Below are positions 44,441 to 53,574 of a DNA stretch of 64,000 bases, piece after piece. Every line of letters starts with the position of its first letter. Position 1 is the stretch's first letter. The position numbers were made by a program, and so were the translations under genes. The notes below the pieces were generated by a model. It was not told the origin of the DNA, did no database searches, and was given only the letters and a program-made list of their open reading frames with translations. Source of the DNA: Rhodococcus sp. Leaf278 (lineage in GTDB: Bacteria; Actinomycetota; Actinomycetes; Mycobacteriales; Mycobacteriaceae); assembly GCF_001426085.1 (NCBI RefSeq), contig NZ_LMRR01000001.1, positions 63,539 to 127,538 on the forward strand, in the 5' to 3' direction.

Positions 44441-45430
44441 CTAGCCCTTCAGCGGTGCTGCGAACAGTGGCACTGCGTTCTCCAGTGCGTATCGGGTACC
44501 CGCGACCGAGGCGGCCGAGAATGCGTTGGACAGGTTCGTGTCACCGAGCACCACGAGGCGTCCGTCGCGTGCCGACGGCAGACCCTGGATCGACGGGTTG
44601 TCGGTGATCACCTCGGGTCCGGTGCCGATGGGGAACATGACCGTCAGGTCGGCGTCGAGCGCGGCGATGTTCTCTTCCGACAGTTCGATGCTGAACGCTC
44701 CGGGTTCGGCGAGATCCTGGACGGCCGGGGTGTTCGTCAGGCCGAGTGATTCGAGGAAGTCGACGCGGGTGTCGCCCTGCACGTAGGCACCGACCTGTCC
44801 GCTGTAGAGCGTGCCGACGGCGACTGTCTTGCCTGCGAACTCCGGGTTGGCGGCGACGGTCTCGTCGAACTGAGCCTTGGTGTCGTCGACGAGTTTCTTG
44901 CCCTCGTCGATTTTGCCGAGAGCCTGCGCGACGATCTCGGTCTGGCCGTCCCAGGTGGTGCCGTAGGCGACGTCGGTTCCCGGCGGTGCCGCGACGGTGG
45001 GCGCGATGTCGGACAGATCGTCGTAGACGGCTTTGTCGTTGGTGCTTCGCGTCCACAGAATCAGGTCCGGTGCCAGAGCCGCGACCGATTCCAGGTCGAC
45101 GTCGAAGGTCCCGACGATCGCGGGATCGGTGTCGTAGGACTCGTCGACCCACGGACCCAATCCGTTTCCGCCGACGCCGAGCCAGTCACTGGCACCGACG
45201 GGTTGAACGCCCAGGGCCAGCGCTGTCTCGGCATCGGACCAGCCGAGTGCCACCACGCGCTGGGGGTTCGAGGGCACTTCCACCTCGCCGAACATGTCGG
45301 TAACGACGATGCCACCCGACTCGGCGGAATCGGAGCTGCCGCCGTCACCGGCGTCGGAGCTGCATGCGGTCAGGGTGAGAGCGAAGGCGAGGGCTGCCGC
45401 AGGCAACGTCAGGGAACGAGAAATGCGCAT
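44441..45430 (-). CDS. Iron-siderophore ABC transporter substrate-binding lipoprotein (FecB family)
   Basis: 329 residues with a lipoprotein signal (LTACSSDAG, Cys about 23) and FecB-type fold: RVVALGWSDAETALALGVQP, SVAALAPDLILW. Presumed ferric-siderophore receptor, second of two in the window. An IdeR-like palindrome overlaps the start codon, and there is no room for a Shine-Dalgarno before the ATG, so its own transcript would be leaderless. No transporter core genes nearby. Confidence 0.87.
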   Translation of the reverse strand: MRISRSLTLPAAALAFALTLTACSSDAGDGGSSDSAESGGIVVTDMFGEVEVPSNPQRVVALGWSDAETALALGVQPVGASDWLGVGGNGLGPWVDESYDTDPAIVGTFDVDLESVAALAPDLILWTRSTNDKAVYDDLSDIAPTVAAPPGTDVAYGTTWDGQTEIVAQALGKIDEGKKLVDDTKAQFDETVAANPEFAGKTVAVGTLYSGQVGAYVQGDTRVDFLESLGLTNTPAVQDLAEPGAFSIELSEENIAALDADLTVMFPIGTGPEVITDNPSIQGLPSARDGRLVVLGDTNLSNAFSAASVAGTRYALENAVPLFAAPLKG

Positions 45431-45447
45431 AGGGCACGCTAACCTAT
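45429..45447 (-). promoter_or_regulatory. Candidate IdeR/DtxR box overlapping a start codon
   Basis: On the minus strand it reads ATAGGTTAGCGTGCCCTAT; the left half TAGGTTAG is perfect and about 13 of 19 positions fit the IdeR consensus. Placed at the start codon it would block transcription initiation of a leaderless mRNA. Confidence 0.55.
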
Positions 45448-45992
45448 CAAGCGGCGAAAAGCTCCACGATCTTCGCGCAGAAGGCCGGCAGGTCGTCCGG
45501 GTTGCGGCTCGAGACCAGGTTGCCGTCCACTACTACTTCCTCGTCGACGACGGTCCCGCCTGCATTGCGGATGTCGGTCCGGATGCTCGGGTAGGACGTC
45601 AGCGTTCGGCCCTTCAGGACGTCGGCTTCCGCGAGGGTCCAGGCACCGTGGCAGATGACGGCCACAGCTTTTCGGGAGTCCATGAACGCGCGAACGAACT
45701 CGACAGCGTCCGCATCGACGCGGAGTTGGTCGGGATTGGTGGTTCCGCCGGGCAGGATCAACGCGTCGAAGTCCTCGACCGAGACCTCTGCGACGACGCG
45801 ATCGACCGTGAAGGTGTCGGCGGCATGAACGTCGCTCTCCATGGCTTGGATGTCACCGTGGTCGAGTGAAACCAATGTGACTGTGGCTCCGGCGTTTTCG
45901 ACAGCTTCGCGGGGCTGCACCAGCTCCACTTGCTCGACACCGTCGGTGGCGAGAATGGCGACGCGGCGTCCGGACAATGTTTGTGTGGTCAT
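45447..45992 (-). CDS. DJ-1/PfpI family protein (class I glutamine amidotransferase-like)
   Basis: 181 residues from ATG 45992 (an upstream ATG at 46013 adds seven). Nucleophile-elbow Cys in AVICHGAWTLAEAD, with the acid in ATDGVEQVEL. PfpI-type subfamily; reported activities include peptidase, glyoxalase-like and deglycase functions. It ends 16 bp before the siderophore-binding gene on the same strand. Confidence 0.87.
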   Translation of the reverse strand: MTTQTLSGRRVAILATDGVEQVELVQPREAVENAGATVTLVSLDHGDIQAMESDVHAADTFTVDRVVAEVSVEDFDALILPGGTTNPDQLRVDADAVEFVRAFMDSRKAVAVICHGAWTLAEADVLKGRTLTSYPSIRTDIRNAGGTVVDEEVVVDGNLVSSRNPDDLPAFCAKIVELFAA

Positions 45993-46063
45993 GGTATTTC
46001 GGATTACCGGCATGCTCGAGTTTCAAACGAGAACGGGTGCACTGCGATGGTACGAATGGAGAC

Positions 46064-46240
46064 ATGAGCGAATCATCCATCGAAACTCCGACCGAGGACC
46101 GCGTCGAGCAGAATCTGCCGATCATGGACGAGCCCGACGAACCGAGTGCGGATGATCTACCCACCGAGGCCGATGCCTCGGACGTGCTGGATCAGCGCGC
46201 AGAAGTGCCTCTGGACGACGACGATCGGTACGAGCGTTAG
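46064..46240 (+). CDS. Small acidic hypothetical protein
   Basis: 58 residues, very acidic (ending VPLDDDDRYER), with GGAG before ATG 46064. Short proteins with this acidic DVLDQRAEVPLDDDD tail recur in mycolate actinobacteria. No domain. Convergent with and overlapping the TetR gene end by 4 bp. Confidence 0.65.
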   Translation: MSESSIETPTEDRVEQNLPIMDEPDEPSADDLPTEADASDVLDQRAEVPLDDDDRYER

Positions 46241-46974
46241 GGTTTGGGCTCGTCGTCGACCAGCGGATGCGGCTGCGATTTGAATTTCGCGGGCGACCCG
46301 TCGGCCATCGCGACACCGTGGATGCCGCCCCACATCATCATGCACAGGTAATCGATCAGGTCGTCTGCCGACATGGACTTGTTGGAGATCCACCAGTGGG
46401 TGGCCAATTGGACCGCGCCCACGATGGCGAAGGCCCACGGCACCGATCCGCCGGAATCCATCTCACGTTGACGGAGGCGCTCACCGAGGACGGTCGAGAG
46501 CAACTCGGCAATCATTCGCTCGGACTCGGCGACGACATCGCGGTTGTTGCCCGCGTTGTTCGCCATGACGTAGAGGTACACCTCGGGATCGGTGGCAACG
46601 GTCTCGACATAGGCGGTCACCACCACGCGGGTGAGCTCGTACTCGTCGAGTTCGTGTGAGATGGCGGAGTAGATCCGTGGGGCAAGTGTCGTTTCGACGT
46701 ACCGCGACATGGTGGCGCTGGTCAGATCGTTCTTGTCGGTGAAGTAGCGGTAGAGCACCGTCTTCGAGATACCGATCTCCGACGCGATCTCGTCCATTCC
46801 GATCTCGCGGCCACGCAACCGAATCGCGGCCAACGTGCCGTCGACCAGTTCCTCGCGTCGAGCGATCTTGTGCTCGCGCCACCGACGTTTGCGGCCGTCC
46901 GGCTTCTCGGCCTTGGGCTTGTCCTCGCTCGGCTCGGACTCGTCCAGCTTTGCCTCCGTCGTATTTCTCGCCAC
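46237..46974 (-). CDS. TetR family transcriptional regulator
   Basis: 245 residues with a long charged N-terminal extension (about 1-38) before the HTH (MDEIASEIGISKTVLYRYF, about 60-80). Divergent from the DUF445 gene with a 73-bp gap. It corresponds in position to Rv0472c, a TetR repressor reported to affect lipid genes. Target here unknown. Confidence 0.88.
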   Translation of the reverse strand: MARNTTEAKLDESEPSEDKPKAEKPDGRKRRWREHKIARREELVDGTLAAIRLRGREIGMDEIASEIGISKTVLYRYFTDKNDLTSATMSRYVETTLAPRIYSAISHELDEYELTRVVVTAYVETVATDPEVYLYVMANNAGNNRDVVAESERMIAELLSTVLGERLRQREMDSGGSVPWAFAIVGAVQLATHWWISNKSMSADDLIDYLCMMMWGGIHGVAMADGSPAKFKSQPHPLVDDEPKP

Positions 46975-47047
46975 ATCTCCACCCTATGCGCCTGCTCCGA
47001 CACCATTGCAGGCTGCGTCCGGTTGATCCGTCACATTTCTGGGCACA

Positions 47048-48322
47048 ATGTCGGTTGTGCAGCTCATGAACTTCGACGACGACACCAAGCGCCGCGACCT
47101 CCGCAAGATGAAAACGGTCGCGACGGGCTTCCTCGTCTTCGCATCGGTCGTCTACCTGTTCTGTCGGTGGCAGGAGTCGACGGGTGCGGGGGCCTGGGTG
47201 GGCTACGTACGCGCCGCGTCGGAGGCGGGCATGGTCGGCGCGCTCGCGGACTGGTTCGCGGTGACCGCGCTGTTCAAGCATCCGTTGGGCATCCCGATTC
47301 CCCACACGGCGCTGATCAAGAAGAAGAAGGATCAGCTCGGGGCGAGCCTGAGCTCGTTCGTCGGCAGTAACTTCCTTGCGCCCGAGGTGGTGTCGGAAAA
47401 GGTTGCGTCGGCGCAGGTTCCGTTGCGGTTGGGTACCTGGCTCGCTCAGCCCGACAACGCCGAACGCGTTGCAGCCGAAGCGGCGACCGTGTTGCACGGT
47501 GTGGTCGACGTGCTCAACGACGAAGACATCACCGCGGTGATCGACAGCACCATCGTGCGCCGACTCGCCGATCCGCAGTGGGGGCCGCCCATCGGCCGCA
47601 TCCTCGACGAGTTGCTCCGTGAGAACCGTCAATTGCCGCTGATCGACATGCTTGCCGAGAGGGCTCATCAGTGGGCACTGGGCAGTCAGGAAATGATCGA
47701 TCGCGTCGTGGCCCGGGACTCCCCGAACTGGTCGCCGAAATTCGTCGACACCCTGCTCGGCGAGAAGGTCTACAAGGAGCTCGTCGAGTTCACCTGGAAG
47801 ATCCGATCCAACCCCGAGCACGACGTTCGTCTTGCCGCCAACAAGTTCCTCATCGATTACGCCAACGATCTGCAGCACGACCCCACCACCATCGAGAAGG
47901 CCGAGAAGCTCAAGGCGCAGATCATGGGGCGCGAGGAGATCACCGGCCTGGCTGCCGCCACCTGGAAGGTCGCCAAGCGTCTGATCACCGAGTCGGTCGA
48001 CGATCCGACGAGCACGCTGCGCACCAAGATCAAAGAGAACACGGTCAACTTCGGCATTCGTCTGCGCGACGACGACGAGTTGCGCGCCAAGGCCGACGGT
48101 TGGTTGCTGGGTGGGGCCCGTTACATCGCTGCCAACTATGCCGACGAGATCACCACGATCATCGGCGACACCGTCGCTCGTTGGGACGCCGAGGAAGCGA
48201 GCAAGAAGATCGAACTGCAGGTCGGACGCGATCTCCAGTTCATTCGGATCAACGGAACCGTCGTCGGATCCATCGCCGGACTGGCCATCTACACGGTCTC
48301 GGATCTGATCTTCGGACACTAG
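47048..48322 (+). CDS. DUF445 family membrane protein
   Basis: 424 residues. N-terminal membrane helix (about 25-42), the family signature EAGMVGALADWFAVTALFKHPLG (quoted part GALADWFAVTALFKHP), a long helical soluble region, and a C-terminal hydrophobic segment. Occupies the position of Rv0473. Function unknown. Start at ATG 47048; GTG 47057 or ATG 47066 are alternatives. Confidence 0.87.
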   Translation: MSVVQLMNFDDDTKRRDLRKMKTVATGFLVFASVVYLFCRWQESTGAGAWVGYVRAASEAGMVGALADWFAVTALFKHPLGIPIPHTALIKKKKDQLGASLSSFVGSNFLAPEVVSEKVASAQVPLRLGTWLAQPDNAERVAAEAATVLHGVVDVLNDEDITAVIDSTIVRRLADPQWGPPIGRILDELLRENRQLPLIDMLAERAHQWALGSQEMIDRVVARDSPNWSPKFVDTLLGEKVYKELVEFTWKIRSNPEHDVRLAANKFLIDYANDLQHDPTTIEKAEKLKAQIMGREEITGLAAATWKVAKRLITESVDDPTSTLRTKIKENTVNFGIRLRDDDELRAKADGWLLGGARYIAANYADEITTIIGDTVARWDAEEASKKIELQVGRDLQFIRINGTVVGSIAGLAIYTVSDLIFGH

Positions 48323-48352
48323 TGCTAGCAGAGTGCTTGCAATAGTTAGCAC
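48322..48352. promoter_or_regulatory. Triple half-site upstream of the XRE-hbhA operon
   Basis: GTGCTAGC at 48322, GTGCTTGC at 48333 (11 bp apart) and the inverse TTAGCAC at 48346-48352. It lies 44 bp before the XRE start, in the only gap between the DUF445 gene and the operon. Likely operator, possibly autoregulatory. Confidence 0.5.
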
Positions 48353-48395
48353 CCTTCGGTACCGTCCAGTAGGACACCGAAAACAGGAGGCCGAG

Positions 48396-48863
48396 ATGGC
48401 CGAGAACGAGGGGGATCTGGTCGCCAAGGCGACCGAGGCGACGCAGGTGGTCGCCGAGGCAGGGGATCTGGTCGCTGCCGTCGTGACGACAGCAGCCCAG
48501 GACATCGGAAGCTACATCCGGTCGCAACGGGAAGCCGCGCAGGTATCGATGCGGCAACTCGCCAGTCGGGCCGGAGTGAGCAACCCCTACCTGAGCCAGA
48601 TCGAACGCGGACTGCGAAACCCGTCCGCAGAAGTACTAGCGCAGATAGCCAAGGGTCTGCGTGTCTCCTCGGAGGTGCTGTACGTCCGGGCCGGGATCTT
48701 GGAAGCGCGTCCCCACGGTCCGGTGCGCGAAGCTCTGCTCGGCGATGAGCACATCACCGAACGGCAGAAGCAAGTGCTGATCGAGATCTACGACTCGTTC
48801 TGTCGTGAGAACGAGTCGACGCAAGAGCCCGAACCCGACGAACAGGAGACACCCGATGTCTGA
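48396..48863 (+). CDS. XRE family transcriptional regulator upstream of hbhA
   Basis: 155 residues from ATG 48396 with an excellent AGGAGG. A helical, acidic N-terminus (about 1-40) precedes the HTH (MRQLASRAGVSNPYLSQIER, about 60-80); the C-terminus is acidic. Position equals Rv0474. It overlaps hbhA by 8 bp, so both are one operon and it probably controls it. Confidence 0.9.
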   Translation: MAENEGDLVAKATEATQVVAEAGDLVAAVVTTAAQDIGSYIRSQREAAQVSMRQLASRAGVSNPYLSQIERGLRNPSAEVLAQIAKGLRVSSEVLYVRAGILEARPHGPVREALLGDEHITERQKQVLIEIYDSFCRENESTQEPEPDEQETPDV

Positions 48864-49644
48864 TTCCAAGAACTTCGAGAACGTCAAGACCCCCATCTTT
48901 GCAGCCGTCGGTGCCGGCGACGCTGTCGTTCAGGCCGTGGCGGACGTCGTCGCTCAGGTGCGTTCGCGCGCCGAGACCCGCACCAACGAGGTCAACGCTC
49001 GACTCGCCGACATCTCCGAAGAGGTCACCGAGGGCGTGGAGAACCTCCGCGAGCGCCTCGCCGCCCTGCCCGCGGAACTCCCCGACGAGATCGCCGAACT
49101 GCGTGAGCGCTTCACCCCCGAAGAGCTGCGCAAGGTTGCCGAGGCCTACCTCAAGGTTGCCTCCGACCTCTACACCTCCCTCGCCGAGCGCGGCGAAGAG
49201 GCCGTCGAGCGCATCCGCCGCACGCCCGCCGTCGAAGAGGGCCTCGAGCGCGCCAACACTGCAGCCAACGACGTCGTCGACCTCACCGAGCAGGCTCTCG
49301 GAACCGTTGCTTCGCAGACTCGCGCAGTCGGCGAGCGCGCCGCAGCTCTCGCCGGCATCGCGTCGGACAAGGTTCGTGAAGGTGCCGAGGAGATCTCTGA
49401 CGCAGCCGACGAGCTCGCCGAGAACATCGACGAAGCAGGCGACGAGGCCAAGGACAAGGCCATCAAGACTTCCGACAAGGTGAGCGGCGTCGCGGGAACG
49501 GTCGAGGCCAAGACCCGCAGCAACGCGAACTCGCCGATCAAGAAGACGCCGGCACCGGCCAAGAAGACGGCACCGGCACCGGCCGCGAAGAAGGCCACCC
49601 CGGCTCCGGCCAAGAAGGCTCCGGCGAAGAAGACCACTCGCTAA
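48856..49644 (+). CDS. hbhA: Heparin-binding haemagglutinin homologue
   Basis: 262 residues from ATG 48856 (AGGAGA upstream). Residues about 1-200 are a long charged coiled coil (ELPDEIAELRERFTPEELRK); the C-terminal 40 residues are Lys/Ala/Pro repeats (KKTPAPAKK, AKKAPAKKTTR), like the heparin-binding tail of mycobacterial HBHA. In environmental relatives such proteins are linked to lipid bodies and aggregation; adhesion in this organism is not implied. Gene order matches Rv0474-Rv0475. Confidence 0.92.
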   Translation: MSDSKNFENVKTPIFAAVGAGDAVVQAVADVVAQVRSRAETRTNEVNARLADISEEVTEGVENLRERLAALPAELPDEIAELRERFTPEELRKVAEAYLKVASDLYTSLAERGEEAVERIRRTPAVEEGLERANTAANDVVDLTEQALGTVASQTRAVGERAAALAGIASDKVREGAEEISDAADELAENIDEAGDEAKDKAIKTSDKVSGVAGTVEAKTRSNANSPIKKTPAPAKKTAPAPAAKKATPAPAKKAPAKKTTR

Positions 49645-49658
49645 AGCATTCGTAAAGA

Positions 49659-49694
49659 AAACGACCCCTGCGCCGCGCGGTGCGGGGGTCGTTT
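49659..49694 (+). terminator. Hairpin terminator after hbhA
   Basis: Stem AAACGACCCCTGC (49659-49671) with GCGGGGGTCGTTT (49682-49694), one wobble pair, T-rich 3' end. It separates hbhA from the DUF2516 gene. Confidence 0.85.
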
Positions 49695-49710
49695 CTCGTA
49701 CACTGACCGC

Positions 49711-50004
49711 GTGAGCATCGCCGGCAGCTTCAGCTACTACATCCTTACCTTCCTGCAGATCCTCGGAGTGGTAGGTGCAGGATTCGCGATCTTCCACGCA
49801 CTGCGTCAGCGCGCGGACGCTTTTCCTGCCGTGGACAAGCTGACCAAGAACGCCTGGCTGGCCATTCTGTTCGTAGGTCTGTTACTGATCCTGGTCTCCG
49901 GAGTGATCGGATTCCTGGGCATCATCGGCGTCGTCGCTGTGTGCGTGTATCTCGTCGACGTCCGACCCAAGATCGACAGCATCCAACGCGGACCCCGCTG
50001 GTAG
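49711..50004 (+). CDS. DUF2516 family membrane protein
   Basis: 97 residues from GTG 49711, three hydrophobic segments, ending VYLVDVRPKIDSIQRG, which is the conserved tail of this family. Corresponds to Rv0476. Role unknown. Confidence 0.87.
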   Translation: MSIAGSFSYYILTFLQILGVVGAGFAIFHALRQRADAFPAVDKLTKNAWLAILFVGLLLILVSGVIGFLGIIGVVAVCVYLVDVRPKIDSIQRGPRW

Positions 50005-50085
50005 GCAGGCGCATCGACGCCCACGAGATCGTGGGCGTACCGTCTACCGCACCCGCCAGGGGGTCGAGGTAGAGGGGATTTTTCT

Positions 50086-51111
50086 GTGGTTTCTCGCAAG
50101 GTAGTCGAACGTGTGCTGCTCGGAATCGGCGGCGCGGCCGCGGCTGCGTCGGTCGGTGCCTTCGTCGTCCGACGGCGTCGCCTGCATTCGTTCACCAAGA
50201 CGACCGACGTGCGTCCCGACGAGCTTCTGCAGCACCCCACGATCGAGCCGCACATCACCGAGGTGGTCACCGACGACGGAGCTCATCTGCACGTCCGTAG
50301 CTACGGTGAAGCAGATGCCGAACCGATCGTCTTCAGTCACGGCTGGACGTGCTCGGCCGACTACTGGTTTCCACAGGTCAACGCCCTCGCCGATCGATAC
50401 CGCGTCATCACGTACGACCAGCGTGGCCACGGCCGCAGCGATGTCGGAACGCGGCCGCTGAGCCCGGACGTGCTGGCCGACGACCTCGCCGCAGTGCTCG
50501 CCGCGACCGTCGTCGAAGACAACAAGGCCGTCCTGGCGGGGCACAGCATGGGCGGTATGTCGATCATGGCGTGGGCCGGAAACTACCCCGAACAGGTCGA
50601 TCGACTCGTCAGTGCCGTGCTCCTCGCCAGCACCGCCACCGACTCTCTGGTCCGCGAGACCACCGTCATCCCGTTGCCGCAGCGCTTCCCGCGCGTTCCG
50701 GCACCGGTCGGTCGAGCCGTACTGAGCTCGGCGCTGCCGCTCCGGCCGTCACCGGTGACGCGTCAAGCCATCAAATACATCTCGATGGCCCCCGGAGCCA
50801 CGGCAGCCGAGGTGGCGTTCTGCGAGAAGATCGTGCTCGAATGCGCCCCGCGCACACGAGGCATTTGGGGCGCGGCCATCAGCGACCTCGACATCCGCGA
50901 GGCGCTGGCGAACATGTCCGTACCCACCAGCGTCCTCGTCGGATCTGCCGACCGGCTCACCCCGCCGGTGCACGCCCGCAAACTGGCCCGCGCCCTGGAC
51001 GATCACGACCACCTGAGCCGATTGATCGTGATCCCCGGCATCGGTCACATGAGCTCGGTGGAAGCTATCGACGAATTCAACACCGAAGTGGTGCGGCTGA
51101 GAAATCTCTAG
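50086..51111 (+). CDS. Alpha/beta-fold hydrolase
   Basis: 341 residues from GTG 50086 with GAGGGGA upstream. N-terminal signal-anchor-like helix, then HGWTCSADYWF (oxyanion), nucleophile elbow GHSMGGMSIM, Asp in LVGSADRLTPP and His in PGIGHMSSVE. Possible lipase/esterase. Convergent and overlapping by 4 bp with purU. Confidence 0.9.
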   Translation: MVSRKVVERVLLGIGGAAAAASVGAFVVRRRRLHSFTKTTDVRPDELLQHPTIEPHITEVVTDDGAHLHVRSYGEADAEPIVFSHGWTCSADYWFPQVNALADRYRVITYDQRGHGRSDVGTRPLSPDVLADDLAAVLAATVVEDNKAVLAGHSMGGMSIMAWAGNYPEQVDRLVSAVLLASTATDSLVRETTVIPLPQRFPRVPAPVGRAVLSSALPLRPSPVTRQAIKYISMAPGATAAEVAFCEKIVLECAPRTRGIWGAAISDLDIREALANMSVPTSVLVGSADRLTPPVHARKLARALDDHDHLSRLIVIPGIGHMSSVEAIDEFNTEVVRLRNL

Positions 51112-51992
51112 CTGAACACCACGGTCTTGCGGCCGTGTACCAGCACCCGATCCTCCAGGTGCCAACGCAGACCACGGGAGAGCACCAGCTTCTCGATGTC
51201 GCGGCCCTGACGCACCATGTCGGTGGTCTCGTCGGAATGGTCGACCCGGATGACGTCCTGCTCGATGATCGGGCCCGCGTCGAGTTCGGCGGTGACGTAA
51301 TGGCACGTCGCACCGATCAGTTTGACGCCCCGGGCAAAGGCTTGGTGGTAGGGCCGAGCACCGACGAACGACGGCAGGAAGCTGTGGTGGATGTTGATCG
51401 CCCGCCCCGCCCAGTGTTCGCACAGTGATTCCGGCAGCACCTGCATGAAGCGCGCCAGCACCACTGCGTGGGGGTCGTAGGAGTCGACCAGCGAGCGCAC
51501 CTTCTCGAAGGCAGGCCCGCGCTCGGCCGGATCCTTGGCGAACTCGACGTGATGGAACGGTGTGCCGTGCGCGGCAGCGATCGGCTCGAGCGACTGGTGG
51601 TTGCCGATCACCGCGGAGATCTGCGCAGGCAGTTCGCCGCCCGCCGCGCGTCCGAGCAGATCGTGCAGGCAATGCGCTTCCTTGCTGACGAGCAGTACCA
51701 CGCGCTTCGGTTCGCCCGAATCATGCAGTGTCCATTCGGTTTCCGGCCCGAGCTCGGCGGCTACCTCGGCGAACCGTGCGCGCAGATCCTCGATGCTCAT
51801 ATCCACCGACGACGCCCGCACGGCCTGCCGGGTGAAGAACCAACCGGTGTCTGGATCGGCGTGATACGCGGCCTCGACGATCCAACCGCCGACGTCGGCG
51901 AGGAAGGTCGAGATGCGGGCGACGATGCCCGTCTTGTCGGGGCAACCGAGAGACAGAACGTAGCGGCGGTCCTCGGACACGGAAGAACTCAT
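51108..51992 (-). CDS. purU: Formyltetrahydrofolate deformylase
   Basis: 294 residues: N-terminal ACT domain (about 10-90, LGCPDKTGIVARISTFL) and C-terminal formyltransferase fold with INIHHSFLPSF and GATCHYVTAELDAGPIIEQD. Hydrolyses 10-formyl-THF to formate and THF, supplying formate for purine synthesis and balancing one-carbon pools. Confidence 0.95.
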   Translation of the reverse strand: MSSSVSEDRRYVLSLGCPDKTGIVARISTFLADVGGWIVEAAYHADPDTGWFFTRQAVRASSVDMSIEDLRARFAEVAAELGPETEWTLHDSGEPKRVVLLVSKEAHCLHDLLGRAAGGELPAQISAVIGNHQSLEPIAAAHGTPFHHVEFAKDPAERGPAFEKVRSLVDSYDPHAVVLARFMQVLPESLCEHWAGRAINIHHSFLPSFVGARPYHQAFARGVKLIGATCHYVTAELDAGPIIEQDVIRVDHSDETTDMVRQGRDIEKLVLSRGLRWHLEDRVLVHGRKTVVFS

Positions 51993-52005
51993 GCCGACGA
52001 TTCTC

Positions 52006-52848
52006 TCAGGGCGTGCGGACCCCGGTTGCCACCAGTGTCCCGAGATCGATCGAATCGATCCCGCGCTCGATCAGTAGCGCCGAGAACTCGGCCCTCATCT
52101 GCGTGCGCGTTCCGTCGTCGAACGGAGTGAGCGCACCGCGCAGGGCGCTGCCCAGCACGAAATCCCACACGAACGACGGGGTCGCCGGTACGTGGTTCGA
52201 CAGCTCGACGATCCGGACGTCGGATGCGCCGGCTGCGGTGAGCCAGGCACCGAGGAGATCCGTTGTCTCCATCCTGCGGATCGGGTGATCGTCGAATCCC
52301 GCCGCCGGATCGGGTGCGCTGCCCGCGCTCGACGGCCAGTGTCTGCCGACCACGTCGAAGAATGCGGCCGAGTAATCCCGGACCGAGCCCTCGCGCCACA
52401 CCGTCACTCCGACACGCCCGCCCGGGCGAACCAACGAGACGAGTCGCGCAAAATCCTGCTCGGGATCGGGAAGGAAGAAGATGCCGTACGAGCAGGCCAG
52501 CGCGTCGTATCCGGCATCCGGAACCGTCGACGGCGGCTCCCACTCGGTGGCGTCGGCGACGACGAAGTCGATGTTGCGCAACGCCCGATCGGTGGCCTTC
52601 CTGCGGCCCACCTCCAACAGATCGTCGGCGAGGTCGATGGCATGCACGACGCCGTCGGGTCCGACGGCGGCCGCTGCGGGAATTGCCGACGCCCCGGTGC
52701 CGGAGCACACGTCCAGAACGGCGTCGCCGGTAGCCAACTCGAGGGCGAAAGCGAGCGATTGCCCGGCCGGCCCCCAGACCTGCGGCGTCACCGCGTCGAA
52801 TTCCCTGCTGGTGGCATTGAACGTGGCGGCGAGCGACTCTGCGGTCAT
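52006..52848 (-). CDS. Class I SAM-dependent methyltransferase
   Basis: 280 residues, motif I AVLDVCSGTGASAIPAA, acidic motif VVHAIDLADDLL, then DALACSYGIFFLPDPE. UbiE/COQ5-like small-molecule methyltransferase. Ends 13 bp from the purU start on the same strand. Substrate unknown. Confidence 0.85.
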   Translation of the reverse strand: MTAESLAATFNATSREFDAVTPQVWGPAGQSLAFALELATGDAVLDVCSGTGASAIPAAAAVGPDGVVHAIDLADDLLEVGRRKATDRALRNIDFVVADATEWEPPSTVPDAGYDALACSYGIFFLPDPEQDFARLVSLVRPGGRVGVTVWREGSVRDYSAAFFDVVGRHWPSSAGSAPDPAAGFDDHPIRRMETTDLLGAWLTAAGASDVRIVELSNHVPATPSFVWDFVLGSALRGALTPFDDGTRTQMRAEFSALLIERGIDSIDLGTLVATGVRTP

Positions 52849-52907
52849 GACCGAAAATCGTAGACCGACAGGGCTGCGATCGGCAGAGCTGTGAAAAGCT
52901 GGACCCT

Positions 52908-53558
52908 ATGACACTCACCCGCGCCGCCCTCGCCGGAATGGTCGACCACACCCTGCTCAAGCCCGAGGCCACGACCGCCGACGTGAACGCTCTCATCGAG
53001 GAGGGACGTGAGCTCGGAGTGCTCGCGGTGTGCGTCTCGCCTTCGATGCTGCCGATTCGCGCCGAGGGAATGCTGACCGCCGTTGTCGCCGGATTCCCGT
53101 CGGGTAAGCATCATTCGTTGATCAAGGGATCCGAGGCGCGCCTCGCGGTGCAGCAGGGTGCCGACGAGGTCGACATGGTGATCGATGTCGGAGCCGCTAT
53201 TGCGGGCGACTACAACGCCGTTCTGGCCGACATCGTGACAGTCCGTGAAGGCATCGGCAACGCAGTACTGAAGGTGATCATCGAATCGGCAGCGCTATCC
53301 GACGAAGCGATCGTCGAGGTGTGCCGCGCAGCAGAAACCGCGGGCGCGAACTTCGTCAAGACATCCACCGGATTCCATCCGGCAGGCGGCGCAAGCGTCG
53401 AGGCCGTGCGTCTGATGGCGGAAACGGTCGGCGGTCGGCTGGGCGTCAAGGCCAGCGGCGGCATCCGTACGACGGAGGCCGCCCTGGCGATGATCGACGC
53501 GGGCGCAACACGATTGGGGCTGTCGGGTACCCGTGCGGTGCTGGACGGTCTGAGCTAG
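52908..53558 (+). CDS. deoC: Deoxyribose-phosphate aldolase
   Basis: 216 residues. Schiff-base Lys151 in NFVKTSTGF, second Lys in [11 protein letters not shown]-terminal [10 protein letters not shown]. Cleaves deoxyribose-5-phosphate to glyceraldehyde-3-phosphate and acetaldehyde in nucleoside catabolism. A palindromic repeat follows. Confidence 0.96.
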   Translation: MTLTRAALAGMVDHTLLKPEATTADVNALIEEGRELGVLAVCVSPSMLPIRAEGMLTAVVAGFPSGKHHSLIKGSEARLAVQQGADEVDMVIDVGAAIAGDYNAVLADIVTVREGIGNAVLKVIIESAALSDEAIVEVCRAAETAGANFVKTSTGFHPAGGASVEAVRLMAETVGGRLGVKASGGIRTTEAALAMIDAGATRLGLSGTRAVLDGLS

Positions 53559-53574
53559 AGCGACTTCGTCGCAC

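Noticed and set aside
48322..48352. CIRCE element (HrcA site)
   Set aside because: Half-sites are in the reverse order (GAGTGCTTG before TTAGCACCC) and do not form the TTAGCACTC-N9-GAGTGCTAA palindrome.
46481..48505. 674-codon open frame antisense to the DUF445 gene and XRE upstream region
   Set aside because: Crosses several well-supported genes and regulatory sites; no recognisable protein features.
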